Source: an uncultured Porphyromonadaceae bacterium (GTDB lineage Bacteria; Bacteroidota; Bacteroidia; Bacteroidales; Muribaculaceae). From it: DNA of 53,406 nucleotides. The notes beneath the pieces are model-generated. The model was not told the origin of the DNA, made no database searches, and worked only from the letters and a program-made list of their open reading frames with translations. The translations under genes were made by a program, and so were the position numbers. Positions 1 to 7,619 of this stretch are shown piece after piece; position 1 is the first letter of the stretch, and each line of letters opens with the position of its first letter. The stretch lies in the NCBI GenBank assembly GCA_900550645.1, contig URTA01000009.1, forward strand, positions 1 to 53,406. The letters are read 5' to 3'.

Positions 1-55
1 GTTATGTTTGAACAAGATTAATTTTTACCCCGTCCAACTTTTGGGGTGCAGTTCA

Positions 56-73
56 GGCACGCCGTGTCCCTAC
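56..73 (+). repeat. GGCACGCCGTGTCCCTAC copy
   Basis: This 18-nt string lies just downstream of the addB-like gene. It recurs, slightly changed, as both arms of the inverted repeat at 40125-40217, so it looks like a small dispersed intergenic repeat of this genome. The core GGCACGCC/TGTCC is partly palindromic. Function is unknown. Confidence 0.5.
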
Positions 74-96
74 CTTGCTGACGTAATGACTTCGGG

Positions 97-3000
97 TCAG
101 CAGCGGCAGATAGCGCGAAACTTGCAGTATTTGCAATTAGCCGTGTTCGTCGTCTGCGTCAGCGGCTTCGACGGGTCGAAAAGCTCTTTCAGCCGCGCCT
201 TCAGCACCGCCTCGAAATCATCCAGCAAATCACAAGTCTCTGTTTCGGTCTCATATTTGAAGTGATCGACTGTCACCTCCTTCCTGTTTCGCGCCGTGCC
301 GAATTTGGGGCTTACCTGCTGACGACCCAAGACATCGTATATCAGCGGCTTGAACTCCGCGATATGGCTCATTTTCTTGCTCTTGTGCGCCAGCAGGCAG
401 TAGAGCATCAGCTGGAAGAAATACTTGGTATTGTCATCGCAGTTGAATATGTCATCTACGGCATCTGCCACCAAACTCACCGAGCCGGTCTTGTAGTCCA
501 CTATGCGGTATACGGTCTGACCCTCTTCGTATACGGTCTGCCCCTCTTCGGTGATGCGGTCGATGCGGTCAATGATGAAATTGAAATTGACTGTCAGCTC
601 GTCATCGACCTTGAACGACAGGTAGTTTTTCTCCTCGCAGTCGAGAATATGCAAATCCGTGAGTTTGCTGTCCATCTCCACTATGTCGCGGACTATCGGG
701 GTGATTATGGAGTGCTGTATCGCCGGTTCGCCGGTCAGCGGAGCATCGAGATGATCCTTCCTGTTGAGGTATTTTTCGTTAATTGACCTGCGCACTTGGT
801 CGGGAATGGCGGAGCTTTTGTCGTTCAATAAATTTTCAAAAAACTCCTGAGACAATTTCTTGCCGCCGTCAAGCCATCTCTTGCACTCGTCCTCGTCCTC
901 GTCGAGATAGAGGCACATCATCGCGTCATGGACTACGTTGCCGAAATCGATTGCGGAGAGGAATTCCGTTGGCGGCTCCTCGATTTTCACACCCGGCAGG
1001 TAGGTGAAATAGAATTGGAGTGGGCAGCCGAAGTATTTCTGCAGCGACGAGGCGGAAAATGTGCGCGACTTCTTGGTTTGGTCGACCGGGTAGCCACAGT
1101 CATTGATTGGCTCGGTAAATTCGCGTATGATGCCCATGATGCGCTCGTCCTTCTCGATTACGATTTCCTGCGGCTGCGACGGCTGCGCGAGGTTGAAATG
1201 CGCCTGGACGATATTGATGCCCTCCTTGGCGTACAGGTGCTTGAGCTGCAAGATGAAGCGTGAAGGGTCGCCCGCGCTCGAGCCTACCGTCCGCGCATCG
1301 TACAGCAAGGTGACAGACCGGGCGCGGCTTATCAGACGGTAGAAATAGTATGCGAAAATGGATTCCTGCGACTGCGGCGTGGGCAGCCCGAAGGCCGTCC
1401 GCAGCGACGCGGGTATGAATGTACGCGAACGCATGCGGCGCGGGAAGATGCGCTCGTTCATTGATGGAATGACGATGTGGTCAAAGTCGATAGAGCGTGT
1501 TTCGAGCAGTCCCATAATCTGCAGACCGCGCAGCGGCTCGCCCTCAAACAGCACTTTCTCGCCCGCGATGAGACGGTCTGCAAGGGTAAATACACTCTTC
1601 ATCTGCGGGTTGACACCGCGCTGTCGGCACGCATAGCGCAGCCGCTCCAGTGCGCGGCGGTAACAGTCTATGTGTACGGACGTGAGATTATCGAGGCTCA
1701 AAGACTGCTCGTGCGCAGTGTCGTCGGCGGCGGCAGCACGGACGCTGGCAGCTGCCACGTCGGCAAGCAGCGAGTCGATATAGTCTATCACCTCGTCGCA
1801 AGAGGCGTTGTGGTTCAAGCGGCGGAAAATTTTGGCAGCCTCTTCATTGCCGTTCAGCAACGAGGCATACACAAACCGCCGGCGGTCTTTCTGCACATGC
1901 CCCTTGATGCGCATCAGCTTCTCCTGCCCCAACAGCAGATGTGTGAACGGGTGGGCAAGAAGCGCGTCTACATCCTGGTGGAAGAACTGCTCCCCTATCG
2001 CGCTGGTCTGCGCCCGCGACTGCAAGTGGCGCAGCAGCGACACGAATGACACTACCGGCGTATGCCGCAGCGGCAAGCCCATGGTGAGGTTGACGGAATT
2101 TATTGCTTCCGGCAGCGAATACACCATTGGCATCAGCAGATTCTCGTCAGGGAGGACTACAGCGACACGCGCATCGTCAAACTGGCTGTCTGACAGTTTT
2201 TTGTGCAATTTGCCTATTTCCGCACCGGCAACCTTGGCCTGTATGGCATTTGAGGGGGTTGATATAACTTTCACCTCCTCGGGGATGCCTGATGTCTCGC
2301 AGCCGTCGAGCGACAGCCATTCGGGCTTCGGGAAATTCTTGATGCCACGGCGCACGAACCGCGACGCGCTGTTGAAGTCGTCGCGCATGACAATGCCGGT
2401 CAAATCCCATACAAAATCGGCATACGGCTCTTCGCGTCCGTCTATGACAGTCGTCATCTGCTTCAGCAGCGAGAACAGCTTCCATTCCACCGCCGACAGC
2501 ACGTTGAAGCCGACGAAAACCATTTTCAGCGGCGACAATATGTCGCGCCCTTTCTCCTCGACATTGCGCAGGGCAAGGCGTGCCGCGTTGCCGGGGTATG
2601 ACAGCCCCTCGGCAGCAAGCCGCTCGTTGAATTTGTGGTACAGCGGTGCAAGCGTCTGCCACAGGTACAGGAATTTACCCTTAACGCCCTCCTCGCCGCT
2701 CTTTGCGTTGTTGAAGTTTTTCCAGAACTGCCCGGCCTTTTCCGCCGGAGCCTCGATGCCGAAATACTGCTCCATGACCTCGCGCTGGTCTTCGGTCAGG
2801 AAGTCGGTGCTTATCTCGTTGAGGTCGGCAAGGTTCTTGAACAGTTCGTCAGGGTCGGCAAGGTGTGTGTCAACGTCGTTGAAGTCAGACAGCACAGTTT
2901 CGCCCCACGGGCGGAAATCGTCGAAATTAAGTTTCTCACGAGCCTCGCCGCCGAGTATTTCCGCATAGCAGTTGAACAGCAGGAATAGCAGGTCGATGCG

Positions 3001-3210
3001 GTTGTCGGCGATGCGCCCGGAGAGTGAGTCCATGACATCAGTGATGGTGACTGTCTGCGGCGCAAGCATCGGCTTGCCGGCGGCTGATGAACCAAGGTAT
3101 TTGCAGAAGAATGAGCCGCTTCGCCGTCCCGGAAACACGAAGCAAAACTGCGAGAGGTCGGTATAACGCGAGCCGTATGCACTGGCTATTGTCTCGAGGA
3201 ATGTTTTCAT
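97..3210 (-). CDS. addB: AddB-type PD-(D/E)XK nuclease/helicase-like subunit
   Basis: This 1037-aa protein should be the B subunit of an AddAB double-strand-break resection enzyme. The N-terminal half is UvrD-like with a degenerate P-loop (FPGRRSGSF). The C-terminal nuclease has a RecB-type GNVVHD motif and DYKTG around D905-K907. Four cysteines fit the AddB iron-sulfur staple: C729 (FGCPLQFY) and C1026, C1029 and C1035 in CxxCx5C. The usual AddA partner is not in the window and may lie beyond the left edge (inference). A 21-nt tandem duplication (508-549) adds a second EEGQTVY block just before the catalytic motif. The gene lies 85 nt after the M23 gene, so it may belong to the same operon. 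Confidence 0.88.
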   Translation of the reverse strand: MKTFLETIASAYGSRYTDLSQFCFVFPGRRSGSFFCKYLGSSAAGKPMLAPQTVTITDVMDSLSGRIADNRIDLLFLLFNCYAEILGGEAREKLNFDDFRPWGETVLSDFNDVDTHLADPDELFKNLADLNEISTDFLTEDQREVMEQYFGIEAPAEKAGQFWKNFNNAKSGEEGVKGKFLYLWQTLAPLYHKFNERLAAEGLSYPGNAARLALRNVEEKGRDILSPLKMVFVGFNVLSAVEWKLFSLLKQMTTVIDGREEPYADFVWDLTGIVMRDDFNSASRFVRRGIKNFPKPEWLSLDGCETSGIPEEVKVISTPSNAIQAKVAGAEIGKLHKKLSDSQFDDARVAVVLPDENLLMPMVYSLPEAINSVNLTMGLPLRHTPVVSFVSLLRHLQSRAQTSAIGEQFFHQDVDALLAHPFTHLLLGQEKLMRIKGHVQKDRRRFVYASLLNGNEEAAKIFRRLNHNASCDEVIDYIDSLLADVAAASVRAAAADDTAHEQSLSLDNLTSVHIDCYRRALERLRYACRQRGVNPQMKSVFTLADRLIAGEKVLFEGEPLRGLQIMGLLETRSIDFDHIVIPSMNERIFPRRMRSRTFIPASLRTAFGLPTPQSQESIFAYYFYRLISRARSVTLLYDARTVGSSAGDPSRFILQLKHLYAKEGINIVQAHFNLAQPSQPQEIVIEKDERIMGIIREFTEPINDCGYPVDQTKKSRTFSASSLQKYFGCPLQFYFTYLPGVKIEEPPTEFLSAIDFGNVVHDAMMCLYLDEDEDECKRWLDGGKKLSQEFFENLLNDKSSAIPDQVRRSINEKYLNRKDHLDAPLTGEPAIQHSIITPIVRDIVEMDSKLTDLHILDCEEKNYLSFKVDDELTVNFNFIIDRIDRITEEGQTVYEEGQTVYRIVDYKTGSVSLVADAVDDIFNCDDNTKYFFQLMLYCLLAHKSKKMSHIAEFKPLIYDVLGRQQVSPKFGTARNRKEVTVDHFKYETETETCDLLDDFEAVLKARLKELFDPSKPLTQTTNTANCKYCKFRAICRC
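508..549. repeat. 21-nt tandem duplication inside addB
   Basis: Two adjacent 21-nt units (508-528 and 529-549) differ at one base. They keep frame and duplicate the heptapeptide EEGQTVY immediately before the nuclease DYK motif. Confidence 0.85.
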
Positions 3211-3295
3211 GCGTGTTGTAAGTTATTCATTTATATTGTTTTGACTACTGGTTTGATGTCGCCGTGGCAGCTGATGCGAGCCGCCGGCGTATGCG

Positions 3296-4180
3296 TCATT
3301 TGGCAGGGGTGTGCGAGGCCTTGTCGTCAACTTTCGCTGCCAGCTTGCGCTCATTTTTCAGTATGGCAAACGGAACGAGGCGCGTTCCGTTGCGCCACAG
3401 CTCAAGGGTGGCGTATGAAGCATCGCGTCCGCTCCCGGACATTGTCGGCGCTATCACCTGTCCGGCTGCCACCGTCTCCCCCTCCTGCACCAGCGGAAAA
3501 CCGATACGTGACCAGCGGCTCAGAAAGCCGTTGCCGTGCTGTATCACCATGCAGTAGCCTGTCGAGGGGAGGAAATGTATGTCTGCCACAGTGCCGTCCA
3601 TGACTGTGCGTATCAGTTCGCCCGTAGGTATTATGATGCGCGAGGTATAGGAATTTTCGCAACCGTGGGAAAATGTGTACCCCGGCGCAGGCTCCTCGAA
3701 AATCATGCCGTCGGCGGCAAGTGGCGCAAGTATCGAAAGATTGTACCGCTCGCGCTCGTCCATCTTGCTGCGGAACTCTTTTTCGCGGCGCGAAGTAGGC
3801 ATCAGCGAGTCCTTGGAGGCGGTAATGGTCTTCTCTGCCCATTTCACGGAGTCGCCCGTGGCGCGGTCGGGGTCTAGGACTGTCAGCAGGTTGTCTATAT
3901 ATGCCTGGTTGACATCGTATTTGCGTTGCAGCGAGTCTACTTTGACAAGATCCTGTATAGTGGCAGCACGTTCCTTGGGAGGCAGGTAGCCGGGCAGCGT
4001 GGTTTTCAGCGGCGTATACATTATTATAATAACCGCGAGAGCAACGACAGCCGCCAATACAGCAAGACACACAGGAATGGCTGTCCACCAGCGCAGCCGC
4101 ACACTGACGATGCGCTGCAAGTGCGCCTCGTCCTCAATGTTGAACCGGATTATTCGTTTTGCCTTCATATTCGTGAGCAT
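3296..4180 (-). CDS. membrane-anchored M23/LytM-like protein, degenerate active site
   Basis: This 294-aa protein (290 aa if the second ATG at 4168 is used) has a short cytoplasmic tail, one transmembrane helix near residues 31-55 and a helical stretch. A C-terminal LytM/M23 fold follows, recognisable from TVMDGTVADI, MVIQHGNGF, VQEGETVAAGQVIA and LELWRNG. The zinc ligands of active M23 enzymes are not where expected: the HxxxD site is replaced by RIIIPTGEL, and HxH is replaced by ATLEL. It is therefore probably a non-catalytic regulator or wall-binding protein, as known for EnvC-type proteins. It starts 14 nt after the ABC-F stop in the same operon. Confidence 0.8.
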   Translation of the reverse strand: MLTNMKAKRIIRFNIEDEAHLQRIVSVRLRWWTAIPVCLAVLAAVVALAVIIIMYTPLKTTLPGYLPPKERAATIQDLVKVDSLQRKYDVNQAYIDNLLTVLDPDRATGDSVKWAEKTITASKDSLMPTSRREKEFRSKMDERERYNLSILAPLAADGMIFEEPAPGYTFSHGCENSYTSRIIIPTGELIRTVMDGTVADIHFLPSTGYCMVIQHGNGFLSRWSRIGFPLVQEGETVAAGQVIAPTMSGSGRDASYATLELWRNGTRLVPFAILKNERKLAAKVDDKASHTPAK

Positions 4181-4194
4181 ACTGGTGTAAAACG

Positions 4195-5991
4195 CTATCC
4201 CTCTTCCTTTTCCATAAGTTCGAGCAGCCGCATTTCCGCCTCGTCGATTTCGTCAATTAGCGACTGCACACGGTCCGCTGCCTCGGCAAGCGCGGTATGC
4301 TCCATTGCTCCTGACGACATTTCAGCTTCGAGCCGTGATTTTTCGGCTTCAAGTTCAGGCAGACGCTTTTCGAGTTCCTCGCGCTCACGCCGCTCCTTGA
4401 ATGTCAGCTTAGGCTTCGACTGCGAGCGCGGCTTTGCGGTCGCGGCTGAAGGCTTGGGCGCGGCTTCGCTTTTCGCCCGCTTCAGCTCCGCCTCTTCTGC
4501 CAGCACGCAATGACGGTAGGTGCTGTAATCGCCCGGGAAATCGCGGACTATGCCGTCGCCCTTGAACACGAACAGGTGGTCTACGATGCGGTCGAGGAAG
4601 AAACGGTCATGGCTCACCACTATCACACAGCCGTGGAAATTGACGAGGTAATCCTCCAACACGCTGAGCGTCACTATGTCGAGGTCGTTGGTCGGCTCGT
4701 CGAGTATCAGGAAATTGGGGCTGCGCATCAGCACAGTCGCCAGATAGAGGCGGCGGCGTTCTCCGCCGCTCAGCTTGTAGATGTATTTCTGCTGCGTCTC
4801 GGGGGTGAAGAGGAAATGCGAGAGAAACTGCGAGGCGGTGAGGCGTGTCTTGTCGTCGATGCGCACATCTTCGGCTATCTCGCGCACAGCGTCGATGACC
4901 TTTTTCTTCTCGTCAAATCCGGTCATCCCCTCCTGCGAATAATAGCCCCAGCGCACAGTCTCGCCTATGTCAAACCTGCCGCTGTCTGGCGTAAGCTCGC
5001 CCAGAAGCAGCTTGATGAACGTGCTCTTGCCCACGCCGTTTGCGCCGACGATGCCCACCTTCTCGTAGCGGGCAAACGTATAGCTCCAGCGGTCGAGTAT
5101 CACCTTGTCCCCGAAGGACTTGCACACGTCATGCGCCTCGAAAATCTTGTTGCCTATATAGGTTGACTTCACGTCGAGGCGCACATTCCTCTCGGCGAGG
5201 TTTACGGCTGCTTTCTGCTCGAGCTGGTGGAAATTGTCGATGCGGTATTTCGCTTTCGAGCCGCGAGCCTGCGGCTGGCGGCGCATCCATTCCAGCTCCG
5301 TGCGCAGAAGGTTCTTGACCTTGGCCAGCTCGCTGGTCATAGCCTCGTGCCGCTCCGCCCGTTTCTCGAGGTAATAGTCGAAATTGCCGTTGTAAGCGAA
5401 AATCTCCTGACGGTCTATCTCGATGATTTTGTTGCACACCTTGTCGAGGAAATAGCGGTCGTGCGTAACCATGAGGAGCGTGACGCGCTGCCGCGACAGA
5501 TAGTTCTCGAGCCACTCTATCATCTCGATGTCGAGGTGGTTGGTAGGCTCGTCGAGCATCAGCATGTCCGGCTCGTCAAGTATCAGCCGCGCAAGCGCCA
5601 TCCGCTTGACCTGGCCGCCGGAGAGCGTGCCGGCAGGGCGGTCAACGTCGTGCATGCCGAAGAGGCCGAGCAAGCTGCGGGTGCGGTCCTCCAAATCCCA
5701 TGCATCGTCACGGCGGCGAGCCGGCAGCGCGTTGGCAAGGACGCTTTTTTCAGGGTCATACTCCGGGTACTGCTCCAGATAGCCCACGCGCAGTCCGTCA
5801 CGGAACACCACGCGACCGCTGTCATAGTCTTCGCGACCGGCGATGATGCTCAGCAGCGTCGATTTGCCGGCGCCGTTCTGTGCCACGATGCCGATTTTGT
5901 CACCCTCGTATACGCCCAAAGTCATGTCGGCGAACAGCAACCTGTCGCCGAATGACTTGGTGAGGCCTTCTATCTGCAGACAGCTGACCAT
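4195..5991 (-). CDS. ABC-F family ATPase (Uup-like)
   Basis: This 598-aa soluble protein has two ABC ATPase domains and no membrane segment. Domain 1 has Walker A QNGAGKST at residues 38-45, signature LSGGQ and LDEPTNHLD. An arginine-rich linker follows (WMRRQPQARG). Domain 2 has GANGVGKST, LSGGE and LDEPTNDLD. The C-terminal ~90 residues are a charged coiled coil as in Uup. Members act on ribosomes or on branched DNA and translation quality control; which applies here cannot be read from sequence. It starts 7 nt after ridA and precedes the M23 gene, so the three form an operon. Confidence 0.9.
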   Translation of the reverse strand: MVSCLQIEGLTKSFGDRLLFADMTLGVYEGDKIGIVAQNGAGKSTLLSIIAGREDYDSGRVVFRDGLRVGYLEQYPEYDPEKSVLANALPARRRDDAWDLEDRTRSLLGLFGMHDVDRPAGTLSGGQVKRMALARLILDEPDMLMLDEPTNHLDIEMIEWLENYLSRQRVTLLMVTHDRYFLDKVCNKIIEIDRQEIFAYNGNFDYYLEKRAERHEAMTSELAKVKNLLRTELEWMRRQPQARGSKAKYRIDNFHQLEQKAAVNLAERNVRLDVKSTYIGNKIFEAHDVCKSFGDKVILDRWSYTFARYEKVGIVGANGVGKSTFIKLLLGELTPDSGRFDIGETVRWGYYSQEGMTGFDEKKKVIDAVREIAEDVRIDDKTRLTASQFLSHFLFTPETQQKYIYKLSGGERRRLYLATVLMRSPNFLILDEPTNDLDIVTLSVLEDYLVNFHGCVIVVSHDRFFLDRIVDHLFVFKGDGIVRDFPGDYSTYRHCVLAEEAELKRAKSEAAPKPSAATAKPRSQSKPKLTFKERREREELEKRLPELEAEKSRLEAEMSSGAMEHTALAEAADRVQSLIDEIDEAEMRLLELMEKEEG

Positions 5992-5998
5992 CTGCGGA

Positions 5999-6373
5999 TT
6001 ATACGGCTGCGATAACCTCTATCTCCACGAGAGCCTGCTTCGGAAGCTCCTTGACGGCAAACGCGCAACGTGCCGGATAGACCTTCTTGAACTCCTCGGC
6101 ATAAACCTCGTTCATCGGGCCGAAATAGCTCATGTCGGCGAGGAAAACGGTGGTTTTCACCACATTGTCAAGGGTTGCGCCAGCCTCTGCGAGGATAGCC
6201 TTGATGTTGGCGATGCTCTGGCGGGTCTGCGCCTTGATGTCAGAGGGCATTTCGCCGCTGGCAGCATCGATAGGGAGCTGACCGGAAACGAAAATCAGGT
6301 TGCCGGCCTGGATAGCCTGGCTGTACGGGCCAATAGCCGCCGGTGCGGCCGCGCTGTTCAATTCCTTTTTCAT
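5999..6373 (-). CDS. ridA: RidA family reactive intermediate deaminase
   Basis: This 124-aa, full-length member of the RidA/YjgF family hydrolyses 2-aminoacrylate and related enamine/imine intermediates released by PLP enzymes. Visible hallmarks are GPYSQAI near residues 15-21, FVSGQLPID, the substrate-binding arginine in YPARCAF and the C-terminal glutamate in VEIEVIA. It is the first gene of the ridA-ABC-F-M23 operon and begins just downstream of the tRNA terminator. I saw no convincing -33/-7 promoter of its own, so some read-through from the tRNA is possible. Confidence 0.95.
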   Translation of the reverse strand: MKKELNSAAAPAAIGPYSQAIQAGNLIFVSGQLPIDAASGEMPSDIKAQTRQSIANIKAILAEAGATLDNVVKTTVFLADMSYFGPMNEVYAEEFKKVYPARCAFAVKELPKQALVEIEVIAAV

Positions 6374-6405
6374 GATAATGTCATTGGTTGGTTAAGTGCT
6401 ATATC

Positions 6406-6430
6406 AAAAAAGAGTGCCCCGAGGCACTCT
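6406..6430 (-). terminator. intrinsic terminator after tRNA-Thr
   Basis: A perfect 8-bp stem (6411-6418 with 6423-6430) and 4-nt loop is followed on the minus strand by a run of T (6406-6410). It separates the tRNA from ridA. Confidence 0.85.
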
Positions 6431-6432
6431 TT

Positions 6433-6508
6433 TGGAGCCGCGAGTGGGACTCGAACCCACGACCTTTTCGTTACGAATGAAATGCTCTACCGACTGAGCT
6501 ATTGCGGC
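6433..6508 (-). tRNA. tRNA-Thr (anticodon CGT)
   Basis: A 76-nt cloverleaf including an encoded CCA. D-stem GCTC/GAGC and T-arm GTGGG-TTCGAGT-CCCAC are perfect. The anticodon loop TTCGTAA gives anticodon CGT, reading ACG (Thr). Two stem positions are A-C mismatches: acceptor 6-67 and anticodon-stem 31-39. It has its own promoter (6542-6573) and terminator. Confidence 0.93.
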
Positions 6509-6541
6509 AAACGCTACGCGGCACCGAGCCGTTTTGCACGG

Positions 6542-6573
6542 CAAAGTTACACAAAAATTTCCGTCCGTGCAAA
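6542..6573 (-). promoter_or_regulatory. promoter of tRNA-Thr
   Basis: On the minus strand, -33 TTTG (6570-6573) and -7 TAACTTTG (6542-6549) are separated by 20 nt. This matches the Bacteroidetes primary-sigma consensus. The predicted start lies about 30 nt before the tRNA 5' end. Confidence 0.75.
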
Positions 6574-6660
6574 TCCCCTGCAAAATCTTTCCCCGAAATT
6601 TTCCGCTCCCTTTCCTGAAAAATAATTACCTTGCACCAAACAATTATCAAAAGACACATT

Positions 6661-6819
6661 ATGGCATTAGAAATTAAGGCAATACCCACTCTGACAGGAG
6701 AGGACGCAAAACGCTTCGTTGAAGCAGCGGACAAGGCTTGTCAGGACAAAAACAAGACCGACTTCAGCAAGCAGGTGAGGACCGCTCGAGCCATATTGAG
6801 AAAGGCCAATATGCTGTAA
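6661..6819 (+). CDS. 52-aa small hypothetical protein, antitoxin-like orphan
   Basis: A small ORF starting MALEIKAIPTLTG and ending RAILRKANML. The ATG at 6661 is preferred over an in-frame ATG at 6631 because a weak -7-like TACCTTGC sits at 6627-6634. The protein is charged and helical (EDAKRFVEAADKAC). Short proteins with LEIK.IPTL.G starts occur in Bacteroidales beside small toxin or acetyltransferase genes; that is from memory and uncertain. No toxin-like ORF follows, so it would be an orphan. It diverges from the tRNA and faces the ncRNA at 6862-7190. Confidence 0.65.
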   Translation: MALEIKAIPTLTGEDAKRFVEAADKACQDKNKTDFSKQVRTARAILRKANML

Positions 6820-6861
6820 CAATAGCCACAATGTCATAATAGTAAAACCGGGCCAACCTAT

Positions 6862-7190
6862 TCTTCAAAAAAAAGAAAGCGTGAGAGCCGTACCTGTTGT
6901 CCGTCCCACACTCGGAGGCTCTGGAATTGCCCATCACAGTAGAACGGACAACTGCCACAGAAACCTCACGCTGAATATACCATATATGCCGTACACCTGC
7001 GGCACGCTCACGCGCATCGCAAGAAGGCGAATATATACATATTCATCGAAGGCATCTACCGTTGTCTCATTCCTTGACTGTGATTGCAAATTTTCCAGAT
7101 TTCCAAGTGTCAAGGAAGAGCGTCAAGTAAACGCTTCCCATTATGTCTACAGGCAGGAGCGCGGCCAGTGAGCAGGGCGCGACTGTCTGC
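6862..7190 (-). ncRNA. candidate structured ncRNA (~330 nt)
   Basis: No convincing protein is encoded here, but on the minus strand a near-perfect promoter (7196-7227) leads into a strongly foldable stretch that ends in a U-tract (6867-6874). Stems seen are GTTGTCCGT/ACGGACAAC (arms 6896-6904 and 6944-6952), AGCGTGAG/CTCACGCT (6878-6885 and 6965-6972), TTCCTTGAC/GTCAAGGAA, GAATAT/ATATTC and GGAAGCG/CGCTCTTCC. AGAGCC/GGCTCT (6884-6889 and 6917-6922) interleaves with the first stem, so a pseudoknot or switch is possible. The hallmark sequences of RNase P, tmRNA and SRP RNA are absent. Rfam Bacteroidales-1 or a Bacteroidetes 6S-like RNA are the families to compare. Confidence 0.5.
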
Positions 7191-7195
7191 AAGCG

Positions 7196-7227
7196 CAAAA
7201 TTACAACTTAGTTTCCGCTTCGCCAAA
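7196..7227 (-). promoter_or_regulatory. promoter of candidate ncRNA
   Basis: Minus-strand -33 TTTG (7224-7227), 20-nt spacer, -7 TAATTTTG (7196-7203). This is one of the best consensus matches in the window. No ORF follows it on that strand, which is why an RNA gene is proposed. Confidence 0.75.
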
Positions 7228-7258
7228 ATTTTAACATTCAAAGCAGCAAGCAACCTCC

Positions 7259-7294
7259 GAGTTCTCAGAGATCTCGGAGTACTCAGAGGACTCC
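7259..7294. repeat. GAGnnCTCn period-9 tandem array A
   Basis: Four 9-nt units: GAGTTCTCA, GAGATCTCG, GAGTACTCA and GAGGACTCC. Each has a palindromic GAGnnCTC core, so both strands carry the motif. A similar array is at 11211-11237. It does not code for protein. Confidence 0.8.
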
Positions 7295-7619
7295 GACAAT
7301 CAAGGCTGACAGTGGCAAGCTGGCGCTGGAGGGAAATATGTTGCAAAACACAAAGCGAGCGATTTTCGGCTCTTCAAGAAATATTTATCGGCGAAATGCT
7401 TGCGTGTATCAACTTTAATGCCTAATTTTATCTCCAGAATATACAAACAACCATTTATAATTGTCATCCTCGGAGATGATATTAGGATGTTTCTTTCCGC
7501 TTGGGATTGACGTTTGCCAGCACACAGCCGCCGTTCAAGGGCAATAGCGTGCGGCTATAGTGGCAAAACGGGAGCAGCCGGATTGAGTGTCCGCAGGGTG
7601 GCGCAAGAGTTTCAAGAGT
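7295..7619. other. non-coding leader region before the adhesin-like gene
   Basis: About 325 nt with no supported gene. A TAATTTTA at about 7424 is the only promoter-like box noticed and lacks a -33 partner, so the promoter of the downstream gene remains unassigned. Confidence 0.5.

Noticed and set aside
1808..2968. 386-codon plus-strand open frame
   Set aside because: Antisense to addB, low-complexity Ser/Arg-rich text, no start context.
6881..7171. 96-codon plus-strand ORF in the ncRNA region
   Set aside because: No protein-like pattern; the stems, promoter and U-tract argue for an RNA on the other strand.
7587..7619. GTG start adding 11 residues to the adhesin-like protein
   Set aside because: It puts a basic non-signal stretch before an otherwise clean signal peptide starting at 7620.
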